Assembly (NCBI GenBank): GCA_020186115.1
Contig: WSYJ01000164.1
Location: forward strand, 744,001 to 808,000
Length of the DNA: 64,000 bases
Direction of reading: 5' to 3'
From: Histomonas meleagridis
Lineage: Eukaryota; Parabasalia; Tritrichomonadida; Dientamoebidae
The notes beneath the pieces were generated by a model. The model saw nothing but the letters and a program-made list of their open reading frames with translations. It did no database searches and was not told where the DNA came from. Positions 9,404-17,900 of this stretch are shown here, in pieces. Every line of letters begins with the position of its first letter. Within the stretch, counting starts at the first letter, position 1. Both the position numbers and the translations under genes were made by a program.

Positions 9404-11503
9404 TTATTTTGAGTTGATACCAATAAAACTTTGATAAGTTCTAAATACTCTTTGGCTTTTGCTTCCATCTATATCGAAAAATCGCATTGAATCATCATTA
9501 GTTCCTCTTTGTGTAATACCAAACATTGCCAAAGTATCATAGTTTTGATCATAACACATATTAATTGGTTCATAATCTTGTGTATTAACACCTAATATTG
9601 CCTTACCTGAAGGTTTTCTTAGGTCAACAACTCCTATCTTTTTGTTGTGAAAACCGCATATAACGTACTCCGGGGTGCCCGAAAGACAGCACACTGAGCT
9701 ATCGGGCGCCGATATGGTGGTGACCGGTAAAAACTGTCGCGAGTCCCAAATCCTAACGGTCGAATCACTTGAGAAAGAAGCAAAAACTTCGTTTCCCATG
9801 TGAACAACCCCCGTTACTGGAGCACAGTGGCCCGCAAATGTTCTTATTTCATCTCCTGTTGCACTTATCATCCTTAAGGCACAACTTCCAGTGATACAAC
9901 ACATTAATTTATCATTTGTAGGAGCAATTGCTGTAATACCTTTATATTTTGTCGGTGTTATGGTTTGATGCATCTCGTTGTCCAAGAAAATTAAGTCAGA
10001 TGAATTCGAAAAATGAACAACAGATCCATTATTAAATGATGTAATACATCGAACTCCCGGAGTTTCAGGCATAGGTGCCATTTTTGTATCCATTGTCTTT
10101 GAGAAAGGCACGTTTGCGACACTATTTGATGTTAATAGCCAAGCAGATAAAGATCCTAAAGCCATTGATTCAACTTTATTCTTAAGTTCTATATTATATA
10201 ATAACCATTGAGAGTTTTTTTCATGATACTTATTCACTGATAGTCCTTTTTGCGTTGATCCAAAAGGGACCATAATTATCGCTGCAAACTCATTGTTGAG
10301 CGCTGTGTTCTCAAAATGCATAACGTTCTCATCAGTAAACGGTCGGTTGTTCCATATGTTTTGTGAGGCAAAATTGTCCTTAGCCGAAAAAATTTGACTG
10401 GTGAGTGAGGGTGCCCTGCCAAATGAGTCGGTCCTTATCAGATCGGTTGCAGAGAAATCATATGATAAATCTAAGCTTGATAAATCGAGGGATTTCTCAT
10501 CTGTAAATGGAAACTTTATGGCTGGAAGCATAGGATGTACTTTCTCGGGTTGAATTGGTCCGAATTTAGCAATGAATGAATTACAAAGATCATCAAAATC
10601 AGCAATCGATTGTGAGATACGTGGGTCGTTAGGTTGCATGTGTTGGATTTCATTCCATAATGCTGATACTGATGTGTATGTTTGATCAATGGATGGCTCA
10701 CTAGTATGTGAATTATTACGGAAAGAGATGGGTTTCATCGACTTGATGCCTCCATATGATGTAGTGTTGTCTGAAAATGGTAAAAATTGAATTGGTGATT
10801 TCTCTGTATGAACAGGTGAAAGTTGGATAGGCGTCATTGAGATGGGATTTCCACTAGAGGGAGAGAGAGGCGACTTCTTGATAGGCATTTGATAGGCTTT
10901 AACTGGTATTGATTGTGGTAAAATGGTTTTGACTTCATTTTCGACTACTTGCGGGGAAATAGGTGTAGGAGCTTTGGGTGGCTGTGTGGGGAATGGAAAT
11001 TGGGCCTTTTGAGGAGGTTGTGGAATGTTTTGAGATATTGGTTGTGGTTTTGGAATGTTTTGAGATATTGGTTGAGGTTGCGAAACAATTACTGGAAGTT
11101 TGGGAATGGGTCTTTGGGTTTGTGCGAGTGGGGGAGGTTGTGGTGGTTTTGGCATACCGTTTGGTATGGGTTCATTTAGCGTTTTTTGATTTGGGATCAT
11201 GGGCTGAAATTGGCCATTAGGAGGTTGAAACATATTCATCCCTATTGGCATTGATGGTATATCACCAGCATTTGCATTGTAATAAGTATGTCTGTTATTG
11301 TTAAACCAAAGTCTTACTGCTCTGTGAGTCCAATGGGGAGAGTAATTTCTGAGTAATTGAGAAAATTCTTTTGCAATTTTGATTCTGTTTTGTGATCTTT
11401 CAGGGAAAAAAAAATACAGTTTCAACCCACGAATCAAAATTTGTTGTTCAATAGGGTTTGCGTGATATCTCGGAACATCAGCTCCGACAACATTCTTACT
11501 CAT
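9404..11503 (-). CDS. Homeobox-like domain fused to WD40 propeller
   Basis: The product is 699 residues from the ATG at 11503 (MSKNVVGADVPRYH). Residues 15-80 resemble a homeodomain. Helix-forming segments are followed by RAVRLWFNNNRHTYYN, which keeps the helix-3 WFxNxR signature. Residues 95-240 are rich in Pro and Gln (PQPISQNIP repeats). The C-terminal 300 residues contain WD40-type blades, the clearest being NEVFASFSSDSTVRIWDSRQ near residue 580, followed by SVCCLSGTPEYVICGFHNKK. DNA-binding plus propeller suggests a transcriptional regulator that recruits a complex. Three AACG boxes lie 130-190 bp upstream. The homeodomain is divergent, so DNA binding is inferred. Confidence 0.7.
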   Translation of the reverse strand: MSKNVVGADVPRYHANPIEQQILIRGLKLYFFFPERSQNRIKIAKEFSQLLRNYSPHWTHRAVRLWFNNNRHTYYNANAGDIPSMPIGMNMFQPPNGQFQPMIPNQKTLNEPIPNGMPKPPQPPPLAQTQRPIPKLPVIVSQPQPISQNIPKPQPISQNIPQPPQKAQFPFPTQPPKAPTPISPQVVENEVKTILPQSIPVKAYQMPIKKSPLSPSSGNPISMTPIQLSPVHTEKSPIQFLPFSDNTTSYGGIKSMKPISFRNNSHTSEPSIDQTYTSVSALWNEIQHMQPNDPRISQSIADFDDLCNSFIAKFGPIQPEKVHPMLPAIKFPFTDEKSLDLSSLDLSYDFSATDLIRTDSFGRAPSLTSQIFSAKDNFASQNIWNNRPFTDENVMHFENTALNNEFAAIIMVPFGSTQKGLSVNKYHEKNSQWLLYNIELKNKVESMALGSLSAWLLTSNSVANVPFSKTMDTKMAPMPETPGVRCITSFNNGSVVHFSNSSDLIFLDNEMHQTITPTKYKGITAIAPTNDKLMCCITGSCALRMISATGDEIRTFAGHCAPVTGVVHMGNEVFASFSSDSTVRIWDSRQFLPVTTISAPDSSVCCLSGTPEYVICGFHNKKIGVVDLRKPSGKAILGVNTQDYEPINMCYDQNYDTLAMFGITQRGTNDDSMRFFDIDGSKSQRVFRTYQSFIGINSK

Positions 11504-11930
11504 TGTTGATCGAAGATTCTGATTCTGGGAATATGCGACCTTACAATGGCGGTTACATATTGAAATGTACCACTGTTTTTTTGTCAATAGAATTTACAAT
11601 TTGATCATTTTTTTTTTTGAATTTATTTTTAACGGTCGACATCCATACAATAACGTCCGATTATCGGCGTCCATAACGGTCATAATGTGGGGGAAAATTT
11701 GTTTCTCTTAAACGTCATCTCTTAATATGTAAGTATAGTCATTAAAAATAGAATATGTTTTTAACAGCAAATGATTCTTAACTTTGGTGTTCCTTTTGGT
11801 TTATTATTTAAAAAATAAACAATTTTCATCACATAATTCACTTTACATTTGTTTCATTTTTTATTAAACAATTAAAAAATATTTAATTTTATGTTTTACA
11901 TTCAAACAATAATTTCTATTTAACTTTTCT
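11504..11930. promoter_or_regulatory. Promoter-like region with AACG boxes
   Basis: This 427-bp spacer separates the homeobox-like/WD40 gene from the acyltransferase gene; both are on the minus strand. Between 11626 and 11690 the plus strand carries TTTTTAACGGTCGAC, AATAACGTCCGATTATCGG and CATAACGGTCATAATG. These are three TAACG boxes plus a CCGATTATCGG near-palindrome. TAACG is the core recognised by trichomonad MYB proteins, so this may be the WD40 gene's control region. The remainder is AT-rich 3' flank. Confidence 0.4.
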
Positions 11931-12911
11931 CTAAATTCTTTCAATATTCCCATAGCCAGACTCATAATTTCGAATGAGTTCATCATTGCTCATATCTTTC
12001 CAAGGCGAAACAGGGCAAAAGAACAAATACCAATACTTAATCGGCCCGAAGACATCTTCAATATTCCTCACGCAACCTTTGTCATATTGGTTCTCTTTGA
12101 ACTTTTGCCACTCCTCCCAACTTGTTTGGTTGATGAACGCGCCATAGAAGTGCGAAAACACAAACGAACCAGTCAATACCATAAACAGTAATGCGAGAAA
12201 TGTGTAAATCAAATACAAAACAATAAATAATGACGGATCTTCTGTCTTAAACTCTTTTATGATCCCAATTAAGTCTAATGTTAGGAAATATGAAATATAT
12301 ATAAACCCCCAAAAATTAAACAAAAGAAAGAATTTATGGTTGCGTTTGCCTATCCATGAAGTGGTCCATCCACAGACATGGTCAGGACGAATGACATAAC
12401 GACGTGCAAATGATGATAAAATACACCGATTTGGACGAGGCCGTGTTTTGGTCCATTTGGCTTGTTCATCGTTAGATATAATCCCAGCTGGTGATAAATC
12501 ATCTGAGATATGTAAAAGAGAAGTAGTTTCTGACTCATTTGGAACAGGTTCAACAATTTCTTTGTCAGGCCAATAAAATGGTAAATAACCTGGCCCATCA
12601 ATTATAACCCGGAAATATGAATATGTAAATAAAAAATATAAAATTGATAATAGTATTGTGTTGATTGATGAGGTAAAAAAACTATGAAATGAAGGAATAA
12701 TTAATGAGATAGCAATAATATATGAAGTAATTATTATGATATTTACAGTAATTGGCATTCCAAGCTGGACTTGCCAATGACCTAAATAAGTTACTCCATC
12801 AACACCTATATCAATAGCATTTTTAAAACAACAACACCTTGTTCTCTTCCACTCTGTGAAGCCAGGGAATTGGATTTCTTCCTCTGAAACTTCACTTTTA
12901 TTTTCTTCCAT
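11931..12911 (-). CDS. DHHC-family acyltransferase with DHVC core and missing zinc ligands
   Basis: The 326-residue protein starts at ATG 12911. It has four predicted membrane helices (about residues 53-73, 82-104, 196-216 and 228-250). Between the second and third helix lies RPDHVCGWTTSWIGKRNHKFF near residue 177, which aligns to the DHHC cysteine-rich domain with a DHVC core. That topology and the following NxxFF-type segment fit protein S-acyltransferases of Golgi or plasma membrane. The acylated cysteine is retained. However, the second His is Val, and most of the upstream CxxC and HC zinc ligands are absent (KWTKTRPRPNRCILSSFARR). It may be a weak or non-catalytic palmitoyltransferase. 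A cysteine triplet near the N-terminus (RCCCFK) may itself be acylated. Confidence 0.7.
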   Translation of the reverse strand: MEENKSEVSEEEIQFPGFTEWKRTRCCCFKNAIDIGVDGVTYLGHWQVQLGMPITVNIIIITSYIIAISLIIPSFHSFFTSSINTILLSILYFLFTYSYFRVIIDGPGYLPFYWPDKEIVEPVPNESETTSLLHISDDLSPAGIISNDEQAKWTKTRPRPNRCILSSFARRYVIRPDHVCGWTTSWIGKRNHKFFLLFNFWGFIYISYFLTLDLIGIIKEFKTEDPSLFIVLYLIYTFLALLFMVLTGSFVFSHFYGAFINQTSWEEWQKFKENQYDKGCVRNIEDVFGPIKYWYLFFCPVSPWKDMSNDELIRNYESGYGNIERI

Positions 12912-12929
12912 TTTTTAACGGTAGAAAAT

Positions 12930-12944
12930 AAACGGCGGGCGTTT
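12930..12944. promoter_or_regulatory. AAACG/CGTTT palindrome upstream of the acyltransferase
   Basis: The half-sites AAACG (12930-12934) and CGTTT (12940-12944) face each other across 5 bases, 19 bp upstream of the acyltransferase ATG. A TAACGG box lies at 12916-12921 and another AACGG at 12946-12950. Similar paired half-sites occur upstream of uL22 and of the coiled-coil gene at 30679. Confidence 0.4.
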
Positions 12945-13120
12945 GAACGGGGTGCCCTTGAATCTAAACGTCCAATAAAGAAAGCAAAATAACAAAATAA
13001 CAAGCAACAGAAACAAAACAAGTATTAATTCACAGTATACAATGTTTGCTGAAGAATCTCAATCAACAATTCAAAATGAACAAAACATATAATAACGTCA
13101 TAAATAGTAATAATTATTAT

Positions 13121-13609
13121 TTAAGCAGCCTTGACTGGCTTCTTTTCTTCAGCAAGAACTATTTGAACATTTGTTGGTGGAGATGCATAGCACTTAACAC
13201 GACCATGTGCTTGATGGATACGACGATAGCGGTACATTCTTGCATAGTTACATTGAACATGAGCAATAACCAAGTTATCAACATTGATTTCTGGTTTTTG
13301 TGAAGCGCTTGCTAAAGCATTCTTAATCAATTTGATAAAGAGTTTGGCAGATTTTTCTGGCCAGCGAGAGGATGGGCATCCCCACTCCTTACCTTGTGCA
13401 TGGTGTGGAATACCTTCGTTGTAGCGGAAGAATGGAACAGCACGTTTATGTTCGATAACTGCTTCGAGATATGAAAGTGCTTTGCTAACTTTCATACCTT
13501 TGATGGCCCTACCTGTTTCAAACATTGGCTTGAAGTGAACGCGTTCAGATGGAGTGCAAGCTTTTAGGACAGGTGTGCCTTTTGATTGATATGTGTATTT
13601 AGTTCCCAT
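13121..13609 (-). CDS. RPL17: Ribosomal protein uL22 (eukaryotic L17)
   Basis: The product is 162 residues from ATG 13609. It is recognisable along its length: an N-terminal KGTPVLKACTPSERVHFK-like region, GRAIKGMKVSKALSYLEAV, the RYNEGIPHHAQ loop, then PEKSAKLFIKLIKNALA and a C-terminal RRIHQAHGRVKCYASPP. That tail forms the hairpin that lines the exit tunnel of the large subunit. Length and order are normal for eukaryotic uL22. The codon choice is biased, with more C-ending codons than in neighbouring genes, fitting strong expression. The stop is TTAA followed by AT. A TTTGGCC box lies 8 bp upstream of the ATG, as in the eS19 gene. Confidence 0.95.
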   Translation of the reverse strand: MGTKYTYQSKGTPVLKACTPSERVHFKPMFETGRAIKGMKVSKALSYLEAVIEHKRAVPFFRYNEGIPHHAQGKEWGCPSSRWPEKSAKLFIKLIKNALASASQKPEINVDNLVIAHVQCNYARMYRYRRIHQAHGRVKCYASPPTNVQIVLAEEKKPVKAA

Positions 13610-13617
13610 TGAAGAAA

Positions 13618-13624
13618 GGCCAAA
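13618..13624 (-). promoter_or_regulatory. TTTGGCC box of the uL22 gene
   Basis: On the minus strand TTTGGCCTTTCTTCA ends directly at the uL22 ATG. The eS19 gene has TTTGGCCTCCCCTTTTATCA in the same place (41454-41473). A shared core-promoter box for ribosomal protein genes is the simplest reading; two examples are too few to prove it. Confidence 0.4.
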
Positions 13625-13658
13625 GTCAACAAACCGAAAAAGTGCATTTACAAGGAAC

Positions 13659-13672
13659 CGTTTGTTTAAACG
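13659..13672. promoter_or_regulatory. CGTTT/AAACG palindrome upstream of uL22
   Basis: CGTTT (13659-13663) and AAACG (13668-13672) are separated by GTTT, about 50 bp upstream of the uL22 ATG. The same half-sites are paired upstream of two other minus-strand genes in this window. Confidence 0.35.
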
Positions 13673-13853
13673 TTCTCATTATTTTATTTTTTCAAAAAAA
13701 TAAATATTTATTGATTGATAGATTTTTATTATTTTCATAATGAAATTATAAAACATAAGCTATTTAAAGCTCATTTGTTTCTTCATTTTCTTGACTTCTA
13801 AACCAGAAGTTGATTCGGCCAACTAAAGAAGAAAAGTGACACAATTTCCAACA

Positions 13854-14558
13854 ATGTCGTCATATTCACGTTCAATTACAAGATTCAGTCCAGATGGCCG
13901 TCTTTTTCAAATAGAGCATGCGCACGCAGCAGTTAAGAGAGGAACAACTGTTGTTGCTGCACAATCTAAGGATTTAATTGTAATTGCTGTTGAAAAATCT
14001 ACTGTTGCTAAATTACAAGATCCAGGTACATTCCGAAAAGTCATTGCTCTTGATGACCACATCATGTGTGCATTTGCAGGCTTACATGCTGATGCAAGAG
14101 TTCTTGTTGGAAAAGCGCAAGTTGAATGTCAAAGCCATCGCCTTACATACGAAGACCCAATTACTGTTGAAAGAGCAGCTCGTTACATTGCAACTATTCA
14201 ACTTCGTTATACACAATCTGGTGGTGTAAGACCATTTGGTGTTGCAACTTTAGTTTGCGGATTCGATTCTACTAACCAACCACACATATACGAAACTCTT
14301 CCTTCTGGTGGGTACACAGAATGGAAAGCTAGAACAATCGGAAGACATGATCAAACAGTCATGGAATATCTCGAAAAGCATTACAAAGAAGACATGAGCG
14401 ACGAAGACGCAATTAAGCTTGCAGTTGGATCCCTTCTTGAAGTTGTTGAAAATGGCGCAAAGAATTTGGAAGTAGCAATTATGAAGCGCGGAGAATCAAT
14501 GTCATTAATGGGCGAAAATGAATTAAATGCTTTGATTGAATCAATTAACAAAAAATAA
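13854..14558 (+). CDS. PSMA7: 20S proteasome subunit alpha4
   Basis: The product is 234 residues from the ATG at 13854; an upstream GTG frame extension lacks an ATG. The alpha-subunit N-terminal signature is present as SYSRSITRFSPDGRLFQIEH. It is followed by GTTVVAAQSKDLIVIAVEK, the alpha4-typical STVAKLQD and RKVIALDDHIMCAFAGLHADAR, then VECQSHRL and RYTQSGGVRPFGV. These agree best with alpha4 (PSMA7/Pre6). It is a structural ring subunit with no catalytic threonine. It sits divergently from uL22, with only about 245 bp between the two starts. A TTCGGCC element lies at 13814-13820. The stop lies in TAAA. Confidence 0.93.
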   Translation: MSSYSRSITRFSPDGRLFQIEHAHAAVKRGTTVVAAQSKDLIVIAVEKSTVAKLQDPGTFRKVIALDDHIMCAFAGLHADARVLVGKAQVECQSHRLTYEDPITVERAARYIATIQLRYTQSGGVRPFGVATLVCGFDSTNQPHIYETLPSGGYTEWKARTIGRHDQTVMEYLEKHYKEDMSDEDAIKLAVGSLLEVVENGAKNLEVAIMKRGESMSLMGENELNALIESINKK

Positions 14559-14910
14559 ATGATTTAACTAATAAGTAATTTTCAGTTTAATTTTTTGTTC
14601 AACGAAAAAATATAAAAACAATATGAACAATGCATTAAACATAATAAATAACAAACCAAATTTGGAAATATTGAAGATTTTCCTTAAATTGGAAATTTGA
14701 TTACAATCATAAAATGCATTATTGAAAAAGAACATATTAAAATTAACTCCAAAAAAGGTAACCAAGATTAAAAAATTAGTTAAAAATCAGAATAATATCA
14801 AATATCCCAGAAAAATCACAAAAAAATAATTGGCGGGCTTTTTGGGCCAGTATGTTTTTTTTCAGTGTTCATGTGAAAAAATTGACTGATTTTCCAATTT
14901 TGGTAGAGGC
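14559..14910. other. AT-rich spacer before the cyclin gene
   Basis: 352 bp, strongly AT-rich after the proteasome gene. Close to the cyclin-like gene the sequence is more structured (GGCGGGCTTTTTGGGCC near 14831 and CCAATTTTGG near 14895). CCAATTTTGG is a perfect palindrome 7 bp before the ATG and may be part of its core promoter. No coding signal is visible. Confidence 0.3.
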
Positions 14911-17900
14911 ATGCAAGCACAAAAAGCACAATCATTTTCGACTCTACCTTATCTCCCAAATGATGTTATTCATTATGCGCTCGGATTGATAAAATTTTTT
15001 ATTAAAAATACATATTTTAATCCAAACATAATGGTATCAACTTTATATTACTTCCAAAAATCATATCATCCAGAGGCATCATCTGATGAAATAATATTTT
15101 TTTCAGCAACAGCAGCGTATCATATTGCTTCAAAAGTTTTTAATCAACGATTTTCTTATAATTTCTTTCTCCAAGATTCGACAGATAGTTTCCATAAAAT
15201 CATTAACAAAATACGTCAAGATCCCCAGTCGATAAATGAATATCCTTTTATGCGTCTTCTTCACATTGATTTTACGTATAATTTTGACATACAAAAATTC
15301 AATCAATATTACTCAAAAGCTCTTAACCAAACCGAAATGGATATTCTCTATGAGATAGATTTTAATTTTTCGGCGCCACTTCCTCATGACCATGTTCAAC
15401 GATTTATTTATACTTTTTTACATTGGCATATTATCGGCATAGTTGGAAACGCAACTATCCAAAGCTTTGACAAAGAGATTACCCGTCTTGCGGCTGATCT
15501 TCTTAAATTCATTATGAAATTTGAAGTATTTTACATTGTTCCATCCGAAGTTATTGCACTTGCTGTTGTTAACAAAGCTTTTGATCTTAAAGAGATACCC
15601 ATTGAATCACCCAGTTCTAAGCACAAATGGTTTGAATTTCTACTTCCCCATTATCAACGGAATTTTATCCAAAACACTTTTCGAGAGGTTGATGAAAAAT
15701 GTGACAAATATTTCAAAAGGGAAAAATATCAAGCAACAATTTCGAATGCATCATTACAGAAATGGCGTTTCATTCCTCTTGAAATACAAAACTCTGAAGA
15801 ACCACCAAATTGTCCACCTCCACCAATTTCATTACTTGATTCATTGATAAATTTTGATGAAACTTTTGAAGACCTTTGGAATGAACATGTACCTGATATT
15901 CCACCACCAGAAACGGATTTATTATATGAGATATACGAAAACGATGAAATTAATCAAATCGGTGATCCAACTGAAATTGTATCATCTACAAAGAAAGTGG
16001 CAACCGATAGAAGAAAATTCTTTGAAAAATTGAGAATAGAAACGGTTGGTGAACTTAAAGGAGAAAATATTATCACTCATTTTAATTTAGATGAAAATTC
16101 GAAATCAAATCTTTATGAAAAATTAATGAGTGAACCAATAGAAGAAATAGTCGAAGAAACTGAAGAGAGGGAAGAAGAACAATATGAAGTTAAAGAAATA
16201 GAAGTGAAGGTTGAAGAAAAATCAGAAGTAACAAAAGAAAGTAAGAACAAAGTAGTGCAAAAGAAGAGTAAAAATGTTGAAGAAAAGCAAAAAGGTAAAA
16301 AGTCAAAGTATACACCTAAAGAAGAAACTGATAAAGCTGAAGAAACTAAAAACAAAAGAAGAGAAAGAAAGACAAAGAATTCTGCTAAAGAAGAAACAGA
16401 TAAAACAGAAGAAACGCCAAAGAAGAGAGGAAGAAAGCCAAAAAGTGCTAAAGAGGAAAGTGAGAAAACTGAAGAAGAAACGCCAAAGAAAAGAGGAAGA
16501 AAACCAAGGAATGCTAAAGAGGAAAGTGAGAAAACTGAAGAAGAAACACCAAAGAAGAGAGGAAGAAAGCCAAGGAATGCTAAAGAGGAGAGTGAGAAAA
16601 CAGACAAAACAGAAGAAGAAGCGCCAAAGAGGAAAGGAAGGAAGCCAAGGAATGCGCCGAAAGAAGAAACAGATAAATCAGAAGATATTCCACCAAAGAA
16701 CGTTGTGAAAGAAGAGACACCAAAGAGAAGAGGAAGAAAACCGCAGAGTGTTATTAAAGAAGAAAGCGAGAAAACAGAAGAAGAGACACCAAAGAGAAGA
16801 GGACGGAAACCAAGGAATGCGCCGAAAGAGGAAACAGATAAATCAGAAGATATTCTACCAAAGAACTTTGTGAAAGAAGAAACACCAAAGAGAAGAGGAA
16901 GAAAACCGCAGAATGTTATTAAAGAAGAAAGCGAGAAATCCGATAAAACTGAAGAAGAGACACCAAAGAGAAGAGGAAGAAAACCGCAGAATGTTATTAA
17001 AGAAGAAAGCGAGAAATCCGATAAAACAGAAGAAGAGACACCAAAGAGAAGAGGAAGAAAACCAAAGAATGCTATCAAAGAGGAAACAGATAAATCAGAA
17101 GATATTCCAACAAAGAACGTTGTAAAAGAAGAAACACCAAAGAGAAGAGGAAGAAAACCACAGAATGTTATTAAAGAAGAAAGCGAGAAAACTGAAGAAG
17201 AAACACCAAAGAGAAGAGGAAGGAAACCGCAGAATGTTATTAAAGAAGAAAGCGAGAAAACTGAAGAAATACCACTAAAAAATGTTGTAAAAGAAGAACC
17301 TATTAAAACAGAAGAAGAAATAGTACCAAAGAGAAGAGGAAGGAAGCCAAAGAATGCCATTAAAGAGGAAACAGATAAATCAGAAGATATTCCACCAAAG
17401 AACGTTGTAAAAGAAGAGACACCAAAGAGAAGAGGACGGAAACCACAGAATGTTATTAAAGAAGAAAGCGAGAAAACAGAAGAAATACCACAAAATAATG
17501 TTGTGAAGGAAGAACCTATTAAAACAGAAGAAGAAAATGTACCAAATAAAAGAGGAAGGAAGCAAATAACTCATATAAATGAAGAAATAACTATAAAAGA
17601 AGAAGAAATAAAACCAAATGTTACAGTCAAAAAAGAAATAAAAACAGAAGCAATTAAAGAAGATGATGATGAAGAAATTGATATATATGCAGAAGATGAT
17701 AATGATAAACATGAAGAAAATGAAACAAAAACAACTGTTTCAAATGAAGAAAACACATCAAATCAAAATGAAGATGTTGAAGATGAAGATTTTGAAGATC
17801 TTATTGTGCCACGAATTATTCGTCGACGTCCTCCATCAACTCCAATTAATAGGGAAACGTCAAAACATTTTGGAAATCTGCAAAACAAAACTCCGGATGA

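Noticed and set aside
14568-14765. 65-codon minus-strand frame
   Set aside because: A Phe/Ile/Asn-rich chance frame in the 3' flank of the proteasome gene, without start context.
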